Shown here: positions 25,342-33,963 of the stretch, in pieces | Layout of the letters: each line of letters opens with the position of its first letter | Position numbering within the stretch: the stretch's first letter is position 1 | The notes under the pieces: generated by a model | The model's database searches: none | Told to the model about the DNA's origin: nothing | What the model saw: only the letters and a program-made list of their open reading frames with translations | NCBI RefSeq assembly: GCF_009834225.1 | Contig: NZ_CP047176.1 | Span: 682,001-746,000, forward strand | Direction: 5' to 3' | Origin: Rathayibacter sp. VKM Ac-2759 | GTDB lineage: Bacteria; Actinomycetota; Actinomycetes; Actinomycetales; Microbacteriaceae | Length of the DNA: 64,000 nucleotides | Position numbers and translations under genes: made by a program

Positions 25342-28300
25342 ATGTCTTCTCTTTCGCGCCTTTCAGGACGAGCTGCGCTCGCAGGCCTCATTGTGGCCGC
25401 GCTGACAGTGATCGGTCTCACGCCATCGGGGGCGGCGACCCTCGAGCAGACGCCTTCACCGGGTGACAGTGCGCCGGCATTCCTCGATGTCGGTGAGGAC
25501 AATGTCTTCTTCTCCGATATTCAGTGGATGTCGGAGATGGGCCTCTCCACGGGCTACATAGTCGCGGGCGGGGCCGAGTACCATCCCGTCGAGGACGTCT
25601 CCCGGCAGGCGATGGCAGCATTCCTCTACCGGTTCTCCGGAGAGGATTTCACTCCTCCATCGACTCCATCGTTCTCCGATGTTCCGCAGAGCAACACCTT
25701 CTATGCCGCGGTCGAGTGGATGAAGGAGCGGGGGATCACGACCGGGTATGCGGACGGCGGCTTCCATCCGATCGAGAGCGTCTCGCGACAGGCGATGGCG
25801 GCTTTCCTCTCCCGCTACGGAATCGTTCCTCCGACGACCGGCAGCGGCACGTTCTTCGCTGATGTGCCGACTGCCAACCCGTTCGCACAGCAGATCGAGT
25901 GGATGCGTCTCAGCGGCATCACGACGGGGTACATCGAGGATGACGGGACCACCACGTTCCATCCGGAGGAGAGCGTCTCGCGTCAGGCGATGGCAGCCTT
26001 CCTGCACCGCTACGTCCTGCGACCCGCGGAGTCCACGCCGACGGAGTACACCCTCGATGCGGGCGCGACGGAGGCGGCAGTCGAGACGGTCACGGCAGTG
26101 AGCATCGGCGCACCCACGACGAGTGACGGCGACGGTGACGGGGTCGTCGACGGCCCCGACACGGCGACGAGCGCTGTCACCCTCGCGCCGGGGGCGGCGG
26201 CGCCGACGGTCGGCTCGGGGTTCGTTCTGCCCATCGGCACCACCGGCGCAGAGTCGGGGCTGGTCGGTCGCGTCGGCGCGGTAGCGGCCACTGCGGAGGG
26301 TGGCACCGTCGTCACGGTCGAGCCGGCACCGCTCGACTCGGTGTTCGACACCCTGACTCTGGCGTACGACGGGCCGGTGGAACTCGACGTCGTCGTTCCC
26401 GGGCAGCCGTTCGCGACGACACTGGCACCGGAATCGCTGGGACGCGCTGCATCGCCGGGGGAGTGGGCAGAGGCGACGACGCGCCAGTCCGACGCCGCGA
26501 CTCCGGGAGTCACCTGCCTCGACGCCAAGGGGCAGCAGGTCGCGTTCACGAACAAGAACAGCATGGAAGTCGGTCTCGAGTTCGAGAACACTCGTGTCAG
26601 TTTCGTGCTCGACCTGGGTAATCCGGTGGTCGGCCCGTCGATGGACTTGAGGCTCTACACCGAGCCCGTGGTGTCACTCGAGGCGAAGCTGACCGTCGCG
26701 CTGAACTGCCGAGTCGAGGGGATGCCGAAGCCGGAATGGTACTTCGCAGGTGGCGCGGTCTCGGTCGCCGTAGCCCCGTACATCACGTTCTCGGTGAGCG
26801 GTTCCGCCTCGTTCGTCTTCGAGAAGCGCTTCTATCGCACCGCGGGATTCGCGGTAGAGCCCGACGGCAGGGCAGTTCCGTACAGCTCGGCGCAATCGGC
26901 ACCGATGACGGCTGAGGTGACCGCCTCGGCGACTCTGACGATGACCGCAGGAGGTCAGTTCGAGATCCGCGCGTTCGGAGTCGCCGCTGTCTATCTCAAG
27001 GTCGGTCCGGAGGGGAAGGTGACGGCGACCGCAGTCGCAGGCAGTGATCCCTCCCTCTGCCTCCATGCCGAGTACTCGCTCGCTGTCGCGACCGGCGCGT
27101 ACCTCGACGTCTGGGTCAAGAAGTGGCAGTACTCGTTCTCCGATCAGAAGTTCCCGTTGGCATCTGAGGAGTTCTGCTGGCGCGGTGCGGACCTCCCCGA
27201 TCGGTCCGCTCCCACGATCAGCGCAGTCTCGCCGGGCACGATGCCGCTCGCGGGCGGCCGCGCGAGGATCACCGGCACTGGTCTCTCGGACATCGTCACT
27301 GCGTCCGTCGGGGGCGTGGAGGCCACCTCGATCCGAGTGAGCTCCGACACGTCGGCGCTGGTCGTTCTTCCGCCGATGGGCGAGGGCACGTACCCGTTGG
27401 TCCTCACCTCTCCACAAGGCTCCTCCGACGAGTTCAGCCTCAGCTATTCCGCGTCGGTCGCGCTCAGAGAGGTGAAGTTCTCCGACGTCTCCGCGGGAGA
27501 GTTCCAGTCCTACGCCGTCGACCGGGACGGCGACGTGTGGGAGTGGGGTATCCGCGGGACCGACGAGGGAAACGCGAAGCCGGGCGACGGCATCGTCTTT
27601 CCTCAACCGATTCTCGGACTGAGTGACATCGTCGAGGTGTCCGGGGGCTACTCGCACGGTCTGGCCGTGGACGGAAACGGCCGCGTCTTCGGATGGGGAT
27701 CCAACGGCAATGGAGAGGTCGATGAGGAGATCAGCCCGTTCACCTACTACCGGGCCGCCGTACCGATCGACGGTGTGCCGACGGCCGTCGCCGTCGCCGC
27801 CGGCGCCAACATCTCGTTCGCGGTGACCCGCGACGGCTCGGTCTACGGCTGGGGGACGGGAGTCGGGGGGACGCCGACCCGGATCGAAGGCCTCGCGCGG
27901 ATCGTCGACATCGATGCGACAGACGGCCACGTGGTGGTGGTCGACGCGGACGGGCTGGTCTTCCACTGGGAGGAGGACGTCGATCGTGGGGGGATCGCCA
28001 GCGGACTGGGCGTGGGCGGGAACGGCCCGTCCGTGGTCGCAGGGCTACCCCCGATCGCTTCGGTCACTGCCGGAGTGGGGCGTACGGTCGCCGTTGCGCG
28101 AGACGGCTCGACCTATTCCTGGACGGTGAACGTCTACAACGGAGCAGAAGGCGGCTCGATCCGTTCGGATCCGGTTCCCGTCGGGCTGAGCGATGTCGCG
28201 AAGGCTGATGCGGGCTGGGGTGCCCAGAACATGGCGATCTCCTCGACCGGCTCGTTGTCGGCGTGGGGAGAGGGCGCCCTGGGAACAGGCAATGCCGTGG

Positions 28301-28485
28301 AGCCGACCCCGGCGCTCGTCGGAGGACTGCCTCCCGTGGTGGCTGTCGGCGCCGGAGGGAACTTCACCACGGCGATCAGCACTGGGGGTGACGTCTACAC
28401 GTGGGGATCTGCCGATCGACTCGGCGACGGATCGACGTCCGATCGACAGACCCCCGGGCGCATTGTGGTGACCACGGCGGGGTGA
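25342..28485 (+). CDS. Secreted SLH-repeat protein 4 with IPT/TIG and RCC1-type propeller
   Basis: A 1047-residue exported protein. It has a signal peptide (ALAGLIVAALTVIGLTPSGA), then three SLH-type repeats directly after it (about 45-225; VSRQAMAAFLYR, VSRQAMAAFLSR, VSRQAMAAFLHR). A middle region of unknown fold (about 230-620) is Thr/Gly-rich and carries a DGDGDGVVDG calcium-like loop. An IPT/TIG-like domain follows (about 622-705, ITGTGLSDIVTASVGG), then a C-terminal RCC1-like beta-propeller (about 712-1045; repeated VAVDGNGRVFGWGSNG-type blades). SLH repeats would anchor it and the propeller could bind ligands. Placement of SLH at the N-terminus differs from the three paralogues at 11.6-17.5 kb. 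Confidence 0.9.
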   Translation: MSSLSRLSGRAALAGLIVAALTVIGLTPSGAATLEQTPSPGDSAPAFLDVGEDNVFFSDIQWMSEMGLSTGYIVAGGAEYHPVEDVSRQAMAAFLYRFSGEDFTPPSTPSFSDVPQSNTFYAAVEWMKERGITTGYADGGFHPIESVSRQAMAAFLSRYGIVPPTTGSGTFFADVPTANPFAQQIEWMRLSGITTGYIEDDGTTTFHPEESVSRQAMAAFLHRYVLRPAESTPTEYTLDAGATEAAVETVTAVSIGAPTTSDGDGDGVVDGPDTATSAVTLAPGAAAPTVGSGFVLPIGTTGAESGLVGRVGAVAATAEGGTVVTVEPAPLDSVFDTLTLAYDGPVELDVVVPGQPFATTLAPESLGRAASPGEWAEATTRQSDAATPGVTCLDAKGQQVAFTNKNSMEVGLEFENTRVSFVLDLGNPVVGPSMDLRLYTEPVVSLEAKLTVALNCRVEGMPKPEWYFAGGAVSVAVAPYITFSVSGSASFVFEKRFYRTAGFAVEPDGRAVPYSSAQSAPMTAEVTASATLTMTAGGQFEIRAFGVAAVYLKVGPEGKVTATAVAGSDPSLCLHAEYSLAVATGAYLDVWVKKWQYSFSDQKFPLASEEFCWRGADLPDRSAPTISAVSPGTMPLAGGRARITGTGLSDIVTASVGGVEATSIRVSSDTSALVVLPPMGEGTYPLVLTSPQGSSDEFSLSYSASVALREVKFSDVSAGEFQSYAVDRDGDVWEWGIRGTDEGNAKPGDGIVFPQPILGLSDIVEVSGGYSHGLAVDGNGRVFGWGSNGNGEVDEEISPFTYYRAAVPIDGVPTAVAVAAGANISFAVTRDGSVYGWGTGVGGTPTRIEGLARIVDIDATDGHVVVVDADGLVFHWEEDVDRGGIASGLGVGGNGPSVVAGLPPIASVTAGVGRTVAVARDGSTYSWTVNVYNGAEGGSIRSDPVPVGLSDVAKADAGWGAQNMAISSTGSLSAWGEGALGTGNAVEPTPALVGGLPPVVAVGAGGNFTTAISTGGDVYTWGSADRLGDGSTSDRQTPGRIVVTTAG

Positions 28486-28527
28486 TCCTCGGGCCCCGCC
28501 GCTCTGCCGCTCGCGGGGACCTGCGCC

Positions 28528-28592
28528 GAGGGAACCCGTTCCGGCCGAGGTGCCGCGTCCGTCGCGGTGTCTCGGCGAGAACGGGTTCCCTC
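28528..28592. terminator. Long bidirectional hairpin between convergent genes
   Basis: GAGGGAACCCGTTC (28528-28541) pairs perfectly with 28579-28592. Inside it GCCGAG (28544-28549) pairs with CTCGGC (28571-28576), and a further 5-bp stem closes the centre. The 65-base structure sits between the SLH protein 4 stop and the convergent gene, so it can terminate both. Confidence 0.75.
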
Positions 28593-28599
28593 GTCCGCG

Positions 28600-29187
28600 T
28601 CAGGCCTTCCACTCCCCGGCGGCACGGAGGCGCTGGATCTCGTCCTTCAGGGCGCTGGTGCGTCCCGGGAGCTCGTTCTCGAGCGCGGAGCCGCCGCCGT
28701 CTCCCCAGAAGTCGTCGACCGAGCTGCCCGCGAGCTGTCCGCGGCGGGTGTGCACGTCGAGCGCGTACTCGGGGATCTCGAACGGCTTCTCGGACGCGTT
28801 GATGAGGTGCAGCGTCAGGTTCGCGAGCTCGTCGGAGGTGCGGTCCTTGGTCCGCTCCGAGAGGAAGCGGATCGCGTGGGTCGCGAACAGCCAGCGGTCG
28901 CCGAACGTCCGATCGAGGCGCTCGTGCATCTGGTACAGGCTGTTGACGACGACGGGCTCGGCGTAGCTGCCGTCGCCGACGTCCTCGCAGGAGATGACGT
29001 TCAGGCGCGCCCACATCATCTCCTCGAGATCGGCGCTCGACTCGTACATCTCGCGGCCGACGAGCAGCGCGAGCTGCGTGTCTCCGCGGCGGATCGACTT
29101 CTGCAGCGTCGAGATGAGCTCGTCGGCGGCGTAGCCGCGGGCCGAGGTGACGCGGGTCCAGGGGTCTTCGGAGTAGTGCACGGGCAT
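28600..29187 (-). CDS. RarA/MgsA C-terminal-domain-like protein (no ATPase domain)
   Basis: A 195-residue protein. The segment ISTLQKSIRRGDTQLALLVG and the following VISCEDVGDGSYAEPVV resemble the helical C-terminal domain of the RarA/MgsA replication-associated AAA+ ATPases (KSIRGSDxDAALYW and ASEDIGLAD in those proteins). The AAA+ module is absent, and the gene is complete as read. It may be a stand-alone tetramerisation or clamp-loader-like fragment with unknown function. The start at ATG 29187 is chosen because upstream in-frame residues are low-complexity; the ribosome site is weak. Confidence 0.7.
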   Translation of the reverse strand: MPVHYSEDPWTRVTSARGYAADELISTLQKSIRRGDTQLALLVGREMYESSADLEEMMWARLNVISCEDVGDGSYAEPVVVNSLYQMHERLDRTFGDRWLFATHAIRFLSERTKDRTSDELANLTLHLINASEKPFEIPEYALDVHTRRGQLAGSSVDDFWGDGGGSALENELPGRTSALKDEIQRLRAAGEWKA

Positions 29188-29632
29188 GGGTGTTCTCGCT
29201 TTCGAGCGGGTCTGGCGTGCGTCGACCGCCGACGCGGAGGAGGAGGCGCGCGAGGGCGTCGCGCGCAGAACGGAACGGCCGGGCTCAGCGAGCGGCGGGG
29301 GCTCGCGAGTTCGACAGCCGCCACGTGCCCAGGCGCCAGGCGCCGCTGAGGCGGCGGAGGGGCGCGGACTCGGGCACGGCAGGACTCCTCGGGTCGGGGT
29401 TCTCTCGGACCCTATCCGCACTCCTCCGGGGCCCGCGCCGCTTCCGGCGAGTGTTCACACGGCGGAAACGTGCCGCGGCGGAGGTTCCTCCACGCCCGGC
29501 ACCCGCGCCGGTTGTCCACAGATCGGGCGGGCGGCCCGCGGCCACACGAAAGTGAGCATTACTCTCCTGGCACGGGGCTGACGTGAACCGTCGCCGGCGC
29601 TGAGCGCCGAGCGGCTGAGGAGAGGACATCGG
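29188..29632. other. Intergenic region between divergent genes, with one DnaA-box-like 9-mer
   Basis: About 445 GC-rich bases with no supported gene. TTGTCCACA at 29512-29520 equals the high-GC actinobacterial DnaA-box consensus, but it is a single copy. GAGGAGAGGA shortly before 29633 is the ribosome site of the rightward gene. The promoters for both flanking genes must lie here. Confidence 0.5.
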
Positions 29633-32503
29633 ATGAGTCGAACGGAACGGTCGGGGCCGGCTGGCCGTCTAAGGCGGGAGGCGAGAGCCGTCCGCGCGTT
29701 CGCGGGGACGACGGCGGGCTGCGCGCTCGTCGGCGGGCTGCTCGGCGGCGGGGTGGCGGCGACGCCCGCCGCGGCCGTCGACGCACCGCGCACGACGATA
29801 GAGAACACCCTGCTGCACGGCGGAGCGACCAACGCCGGAGTGACGACGGTGTCGGTCTGGGTGCAGAAGGGCGAGACGCTGCAGGTCGATCTCCACCCGT
29901 TGAAGGCCGGGTCGGGGTCGGGCGAGGGCGAGAGCGGAGGCGGCACGGCGGCGATCACGGCGCCCGACGGCTCCGTCCTCGACGCGCAGGCGTTCCCGCG
30001 CGGCGCCCCGCCGAGCGAGGCGGCGGGCGGATCCTTCGTCGCCGCCGAGACCGGTGTGTTCCGCGTCGGGGTGACCGACGACGACGTGACCGCGCCCGTG
30101 AACCTGGTGTGGAGCATCGGCGTCGCCGACGGCTCGGGCCAGGCGGTCGCCGGCCGGGTCTGGTCCGACTCCTACGCGATCCAGTCGGGAGCGCGGGCGA
30201 GCTACACGACCCCGGGGGAGCGGAGCTCGTCGTTCACGCTCTACGCCGTCACCGAGACGGGCGCGCGGTACGACATGACGCTGCGCGGCTACGACGGAGT
30301 CGCCTCGACGCTCCAGGCGACCAACAAGGGCAACGTGCGGGTCGGGTCCTCCGATCCGTCCTACCTCTCGGTGCCGATGCCGCAGTCGAGCGAGGCGGGC
30401 GGGGTCGGAGCGCAGTACGTGCAGGCCTCCGGGCGCTCCGGCATCGCCGGACTGCAGACCTACAAGCTGTTCCTCGATCCGCCGTCGGAGGATCTGCCCC
30501 CCTCGATCGCGCCCGACTACCTCGCGCCGACCATCGAGGGGCTGGCCTACCGGCGGGCCGGGTCCGCGTCGAACGCGGGATCGCTCACCGGGACGCTCGG
30601 CACGCAGCCGGGAACGGTGACCGTGGACATCGACGCCGACGGTGACGGCGACTACGAGGGGGCCCGCGACGTCCGGCTCACCGAGATCGTCGCCGCTCCC
30701 GGCCCGTTCTCCGTCGACTGGGACGGCCTGGACGCGCAGGGCGCGGCGGTCGACACCGCCGACCCCGACGTCGGTTTCCGCGCGACGATCGGCCGGACCA
30801 ACGAGTTCCACTTCACGCGCGTCGACGCCGAGACGTCGTCGGGCGGCATCTCGATCCTGCGCTCGACCGGAGGCGGCACCGACCCGTCGGTGATCCACTG
30901 GGACGACACCCTGTTCTCGGCCTCGAACGGGCAGCGCTACTCCGCCACCGCCGAGGCGGCCTCGAGCGATGACGGTGCCGACTCGTCGGCCGGGGTGCAC
31001 CGGTGGGAGGCCGACGACTCCGGTGAGGGCCGCGCCCCGAACGCCAACGACTCGGTCCACGGCTCCTACGGCGATCTGCGGGCCGTCGACGACTACGCCT
31101 TCGGCTCCGACGAGGCGGTCGCGATCGCGGGTCTGGACGCCCTGGCCCCGCACGTCACGATCGCGAAGAGCTCGACCGCGGCGTCCGACGTCCCGCTGCT
31201 CCCGGGGGCCCGCGTCCCGTACCGCGTGACCCTGACCTCCGACGGCTCCGGCGACTACGCCGACGCGTCGGTCGTCGACCACCTCGACGAGGGCGTGCTC
31301 GACGACGCCGATCTCGACGCGGCCTCGATCCGCACCACGCACGGCACGGCCACGATCGACCCCGCCACGGGCCGGATCGACTGGGCGGCCGGGACGCTCC
31401 CGGTCGGGACTGTCGCCGAGCTGACCTTCGACGTGGTCGTCCGCGCGGGCGGCGACGGAGAGCTCGTGAACACCGCGTGCGTCGCCGGCGCGCCGCTCGT
31501 CCCGTCCGACTCGGGCGTCGGCACCGACGCGAACCCCTGCGCGACCGTGCCGCACACCGTCGGCGAGGGCCGGCTCTGGCTGCAGAAGACGGCGTCCCAG
31601 CCGTCGGCCGCGCACGGCGGGGAGGCCGGCTTCGACGTCGTGATCGGCAACTCGGGCTCGGTCGAGGCGACCGGGGTCACCGTGACCGACGTCCCGTCGC
31701 TCGAGCACCTCTCCGACGCGACCATCGAGGACGGCCGGGGAGGCGTCCAGCCGGCGTCCGAGCCCGTCACGGGGCTGAGCATCCCGGCCGGCGGGCAGAT
31801 CGCGCTGCATGTGAGCGGGCGGGTCGCCGACGGCGTCGACGCCCTGACGATCCCCAACCGCGCGACGATCTCCGACCAGCCCGAGGGCTTCACCCCGCCG
31901 ACGGTGCAGAACCCCTGTGCCGACGACGCGGCGTTCTCGTGCGCCGAGATCCCGGTGCCGCCGGCCGGCGGCCGGCTCGAGATCGAGAAGACCGCGCTCC
32001 GGGAGTCGGTCGCCCACGGCGGCCGGGCGGGCTTCGAGATCGAGGTCGCGAACATCGGCGATCGGCCGGCCGAGGGAGTCACCCTCACCGATCTGCCGAC
32101 GCTCGCGCACCTCTCCGACGTGACGATCTCGCGCGACGGCGGTCCCGCCTCCTCCGATCTCTCGGTGGAGGGGCTCGACCTCGCGCCCGGCGCGTCGACG
32201 ACGTTCACGGTGACCGGGGTCGTCGCGGACGGCGTCGACGCCTGGACGATCCCGAACCGGGCGCGGATCGACGACCTGCCGGCCGGGTTCGAGCCGACGC
32301 TCGTCCGGAGCCCGTGCGCCGACGAGGCCACCGCGTCCTGCGCCCAGGTGCGGGTGCCGGCGATCGGACTCGTGCCGACCGTCCTCGCCTCCACGGGCGC
32401 GGCCGCCGGGCCGCTCACCGCAGGCGGCGCGCTGCTCCTGCTCGCGGGCGGCGGACTGCTCGCGACCCGCAGGATGCGCGCACTCCGCCCGATCCAGCAC
32501 TGA
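29633..32503 (+). CDS. Sortase-anchored surface protein with DUF11-type repeats (LAxTG)
   Basis: A 956-residue cell-wall protein. A Sec-type signal lies in the first 50 residues (CALVGGLLGGGVAATPAAA). After about 450 residues of unassigned beta-rich sequence come DUF11-like conserved repeats near 505-610, 640-770 and 780-905. The last two are clear internal duplicates (both have QKTA or EKTA, AHGG-AGF and LSD-TI landmarks). LASTG at residues 918-922, a hydrophobic helix and a basic tail (RRMRAL) form a sorting signal of the LAxTG type used by class E sortases in Actinobacteria. No sortase gene is in the window. Confidence 0.88.
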   Translation: MSRTERSGPAGRLRREARAVRAFAGTTAGCALVGGLLGGGVAATPAAAVDAPRTTIENTLLHGGATNAGVTTVSVWVQKGETLQVDLHPLKAGSGSGEGESGGGTAAITAPDGSVLDAQAFPRGAPPSEAAGGSFVAAETGVFRVGVTDDDVTAPVNLVWSIGVADGSGQAVAGRVWSDSYAIQSGARASYTTPGERSSSFTLYAVTETGARYDMTLRGYDGVASTLQATNKGNVRVGSSDPSYLSVPMPQSSEAGGVGAQYVQASGRSGIAGLQTYKLFLDPPSEDLPPSIAPDYLAPTIEGLAYRRAGSASNAGSLTGTLGTQPGTVTVDIDADGDGDYEGARDVRLTEIVAAPGPFSVDWDGLDAQGAAVDTADPDVGFRATIGRTNEFHFTRVDAETSSGGISILRSTGGGTDPSVIHWDDTLFSASNGQRYSATAEAASSDDGADSSAGVHRWEADDSGEGRAPNANDSVHGSYGDLRAVDDYAFGSDEAVAIAGLDALAPHVTIAKSSTAASDVPLLPGARVPYRVTLTSDGSGDYADASVVDHLDEGVLDDADLDAASIRTTHGTATIDPATGRIDWAAGTLPVGTVAELTFDVVVRAGGDGELVNTACVAGAPLVPSDSGVGTDANPCATVPHTVGEGRLWLQKTASQPSAAHGGEAGFDVVIGNSGSVEATGVTVTDVPSLEHLSDATIEDGRGGVQPASEPVTGLSIPAGGQIALHVSGRVADGVDALTIPNRATISDQPEGFTPPTVQNPCADDAAFSCAEIPVPPAGGRLEIEKTALRESVAHGGRAGFEIEVANIGDRPAEGVTLTDLPTLAHLSDVTISRDGGPASSDLSVEGLDLAPGASTTFTVTGVVADGVDAWTIPNRARIDDLPAGFEPTLVRSPCADEATASCAQVRVPAIGLVPTVLASTGAAAGPLTAGGALLLLAGGGLLATRRMRALRPIQH

Positions 32504-32507
32504 CGAC

Positions 32508-32543
32508 GAGGGGAGGGGCTCCGCGATCGGAGCCCCTCCCCTC
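32508..32543 (+). terminator. Perfect 16-bp terminator hairpin
   Basis: Arms 32508-32523 and 32528-32543 pair perfectly over 16 bases around a CGAT tetraloop. It begins 5 bases after the stop of the LAxTG protein gene. No T-run is present. The next gene starts 47 bases later. Confidence 0.85.
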
Positions 32544-32589
32544 CCGAACCGACGCGCCCCAGGGCGCCGACACCGGAAGGCACCGCACG

Positions 32590-32988
32590 ATGTCCCCCTC
32601 CCACGACGAACTCCCGCTGCGGGTCACCGAGCGCTTCCCGCTCCCCGACGGCTCCGTCGGCGTCAGCACCTGGTCGGCCGCCGATCCGGAGCAGCTCGAG
32701 CAGCAGCTGCGCACCCGCGCCGGGCACGCCCACCCCGAGCGCGAGCCGGGTCGCCGCCTGCACCTCACCCACCCGGCGCTCGTGCGGATCGAGGTCTGGG
32801 AGGCGGGCTCGCGGCGCCTGCTCGACCCGGCGGAGGAGGCGCTCACCGACCCGAGGTGGCAGCGCGCCCTCACCCGGTCGCGCCGTCCGGTGTGGCTCCG
32901 GCGCTTCGTCGGCCCCGCCGATCTCCCACAGACGCCGCCCCCGGCCGAGGCCGCCCGATGGACCGAGCGGCCTCCGGCGGGTGCGTGA
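32590..32988 (+). CDS. Hypothetical protein, 132 aa
   Basis: I do not recognise this protein. It is charged and soluble-looking, with LPLRVTERFPLPDGSVGVST at the start and an Arg-rich middle (HPEREPGRRLHLTHPALVRI). GGAAGG lies about 9 bases before the ATG. The frame is open far upstream through the previous gene, but only this start follows the terminator hairpin. Its stop lies 6 bases from the convergent permease gene. Confidence 0.6.
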   Translation: MSPSHDELPLRVTERFPLPDGSVGVSTWSAADPEQLEQQLRTRAGHAHPEREPGRRLHLTHPALVRIEVWEAGSRRLLDPAEEALTDPRWQRALTRSRRPVWLRRFVGPADLPQTPPPAEAARWTERPPAGA

Positions 32989-32994
32989 ACCGCG

Positions 32995-33963
32995 TCAGCC
33001 CTTCACCGCTCCGGATGTCATGCCGGCGACGATCTGGCGGTTGAAGAAGATGTACATCACCAGCGGCGGGATCGTGATGAGCAGCACGTCCATGAAGAGG
33101 AGGTTCCACGACGACTGCGACTGCGACGAGAAGTTGTAGAGCGTCAGCTGCACGGTCGCGTTGTCGTCCCCCGGGAGGAAGTACAGCGCGTAGGTGAAGT
33201 CGTTGAACACCGCGACGGCCTGCACCACGATCACCGTGACGATCACCGGCTTGAGCAGCGGCAGGACCACCGTGAAGAACAGGCGGAAGGGGCCTGCTCC
33301 GTCGATGACCGCGGCCTCGTCGAGCTCGCGCGGGATCGTCGAGACGAAGGCGCGGAACAGGAGGATGCAGAACGAGAGGCCGAACGCGATGTGCACCGCG
33401 ATCAGACCGGGGAGGGTCTTGAAGAGCTCGAGTCCCTGCAGCACCCAGATCGTCGGCACCACGGCCGGCGGGATGATCAGACCGGCCAGGACGAAGCCGT
33501 TGACGAGCGGGTTCCACTTCGACCGGCGGCGCTGCAGCACGTAGCCCACCATCGCGGCGAGGACCACCATGACCGCCACCGAGACGATCGTGAGGACCGC
33601 GCTGTTCACGAAGGCGCGCAGCAGGATGAAGTCGCGCGCCTCGATCACGGCCTGCAGGTTCTCGAAGAACTGCCACTGGGTGGGGAGCGAGAAGCCGAGC
33701 AGGGACGACTCCTGCTGCGTCTTCGACGCGGTGAGGACGATGAACGCGAAGGGGACGATGAACACGATGACCGAGAGCACGATCGCGGCGATGCCGCCGC
33801 CGTACCGCCAGGCGCGCGAGCCGCGCCCGACGCCGCGCTGCTTCACCTTGGCGCGCAGGGGGTCGATGCCGAGGGGAGCGTCCTCGGTCGGGCTCGTCGC
33901 GAGCGGCGTCCTCGAGGGCGGGGTCTCCGAGGGTGGGGACGGGGTGAGCGGAGTGGTGGTCAC
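32995..33963 (-). CDS. Carbohydrate ABC transporter permease, MalG-type (CUT1)
   Basis: A 322-residue inner-membrane protein with six hydrophobic helices and the EAA loop (STIPRELDEAAVIDGAGPFR) that contacts the ATPase. About 60 N-terminal Pro/Thr/Ser-rich cytoplasmic residues precede the first helix. GTG 33963 overlaps the stop of the partner permease by four bases. It belongs to the second-permease (MalG/LacG) subgroup of sugar importers. No ATPase gene is present, so a shared MsiK-like ATPase elsewhere is probable. Confidence 0.92.
   Translation of the reverse strand: MTTTPLTPSPPSETPPSRTPLATSPTEDAPLGIDPLRAKVKQRGVGRGSRAWRYGGGIAAIVLSVIVFIVPFAFIVLTASKTQQESSLLGFSLPTQWQFFENLQAVIEARDFILLRAFVNSAVLTIVSVAVMVVLAAMVGYVLQRRRSKWNPLVNGFVLAGLIIPPAVVPTIWVLQGLELFKTLPGLIAVHIAFGLSFCILLFRAFVSTIPRELDEAAVIDGAGPFRLFFTVVLPLLKPVIVTVIVVQAVAVFNDFTYALYFLPGDDNATVQLTLYNFSSQSQSSWNLLFMDVLLITIPPLVMYIFFNRQIVAGMTSGAVKG

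Noticed and set aside
29280..29632. Possible small gene in the gap before the DUF11 surface protein
   Set aside because: Several short frames exist on both strands but none has a ribosome site or regular amino-acid pattern.
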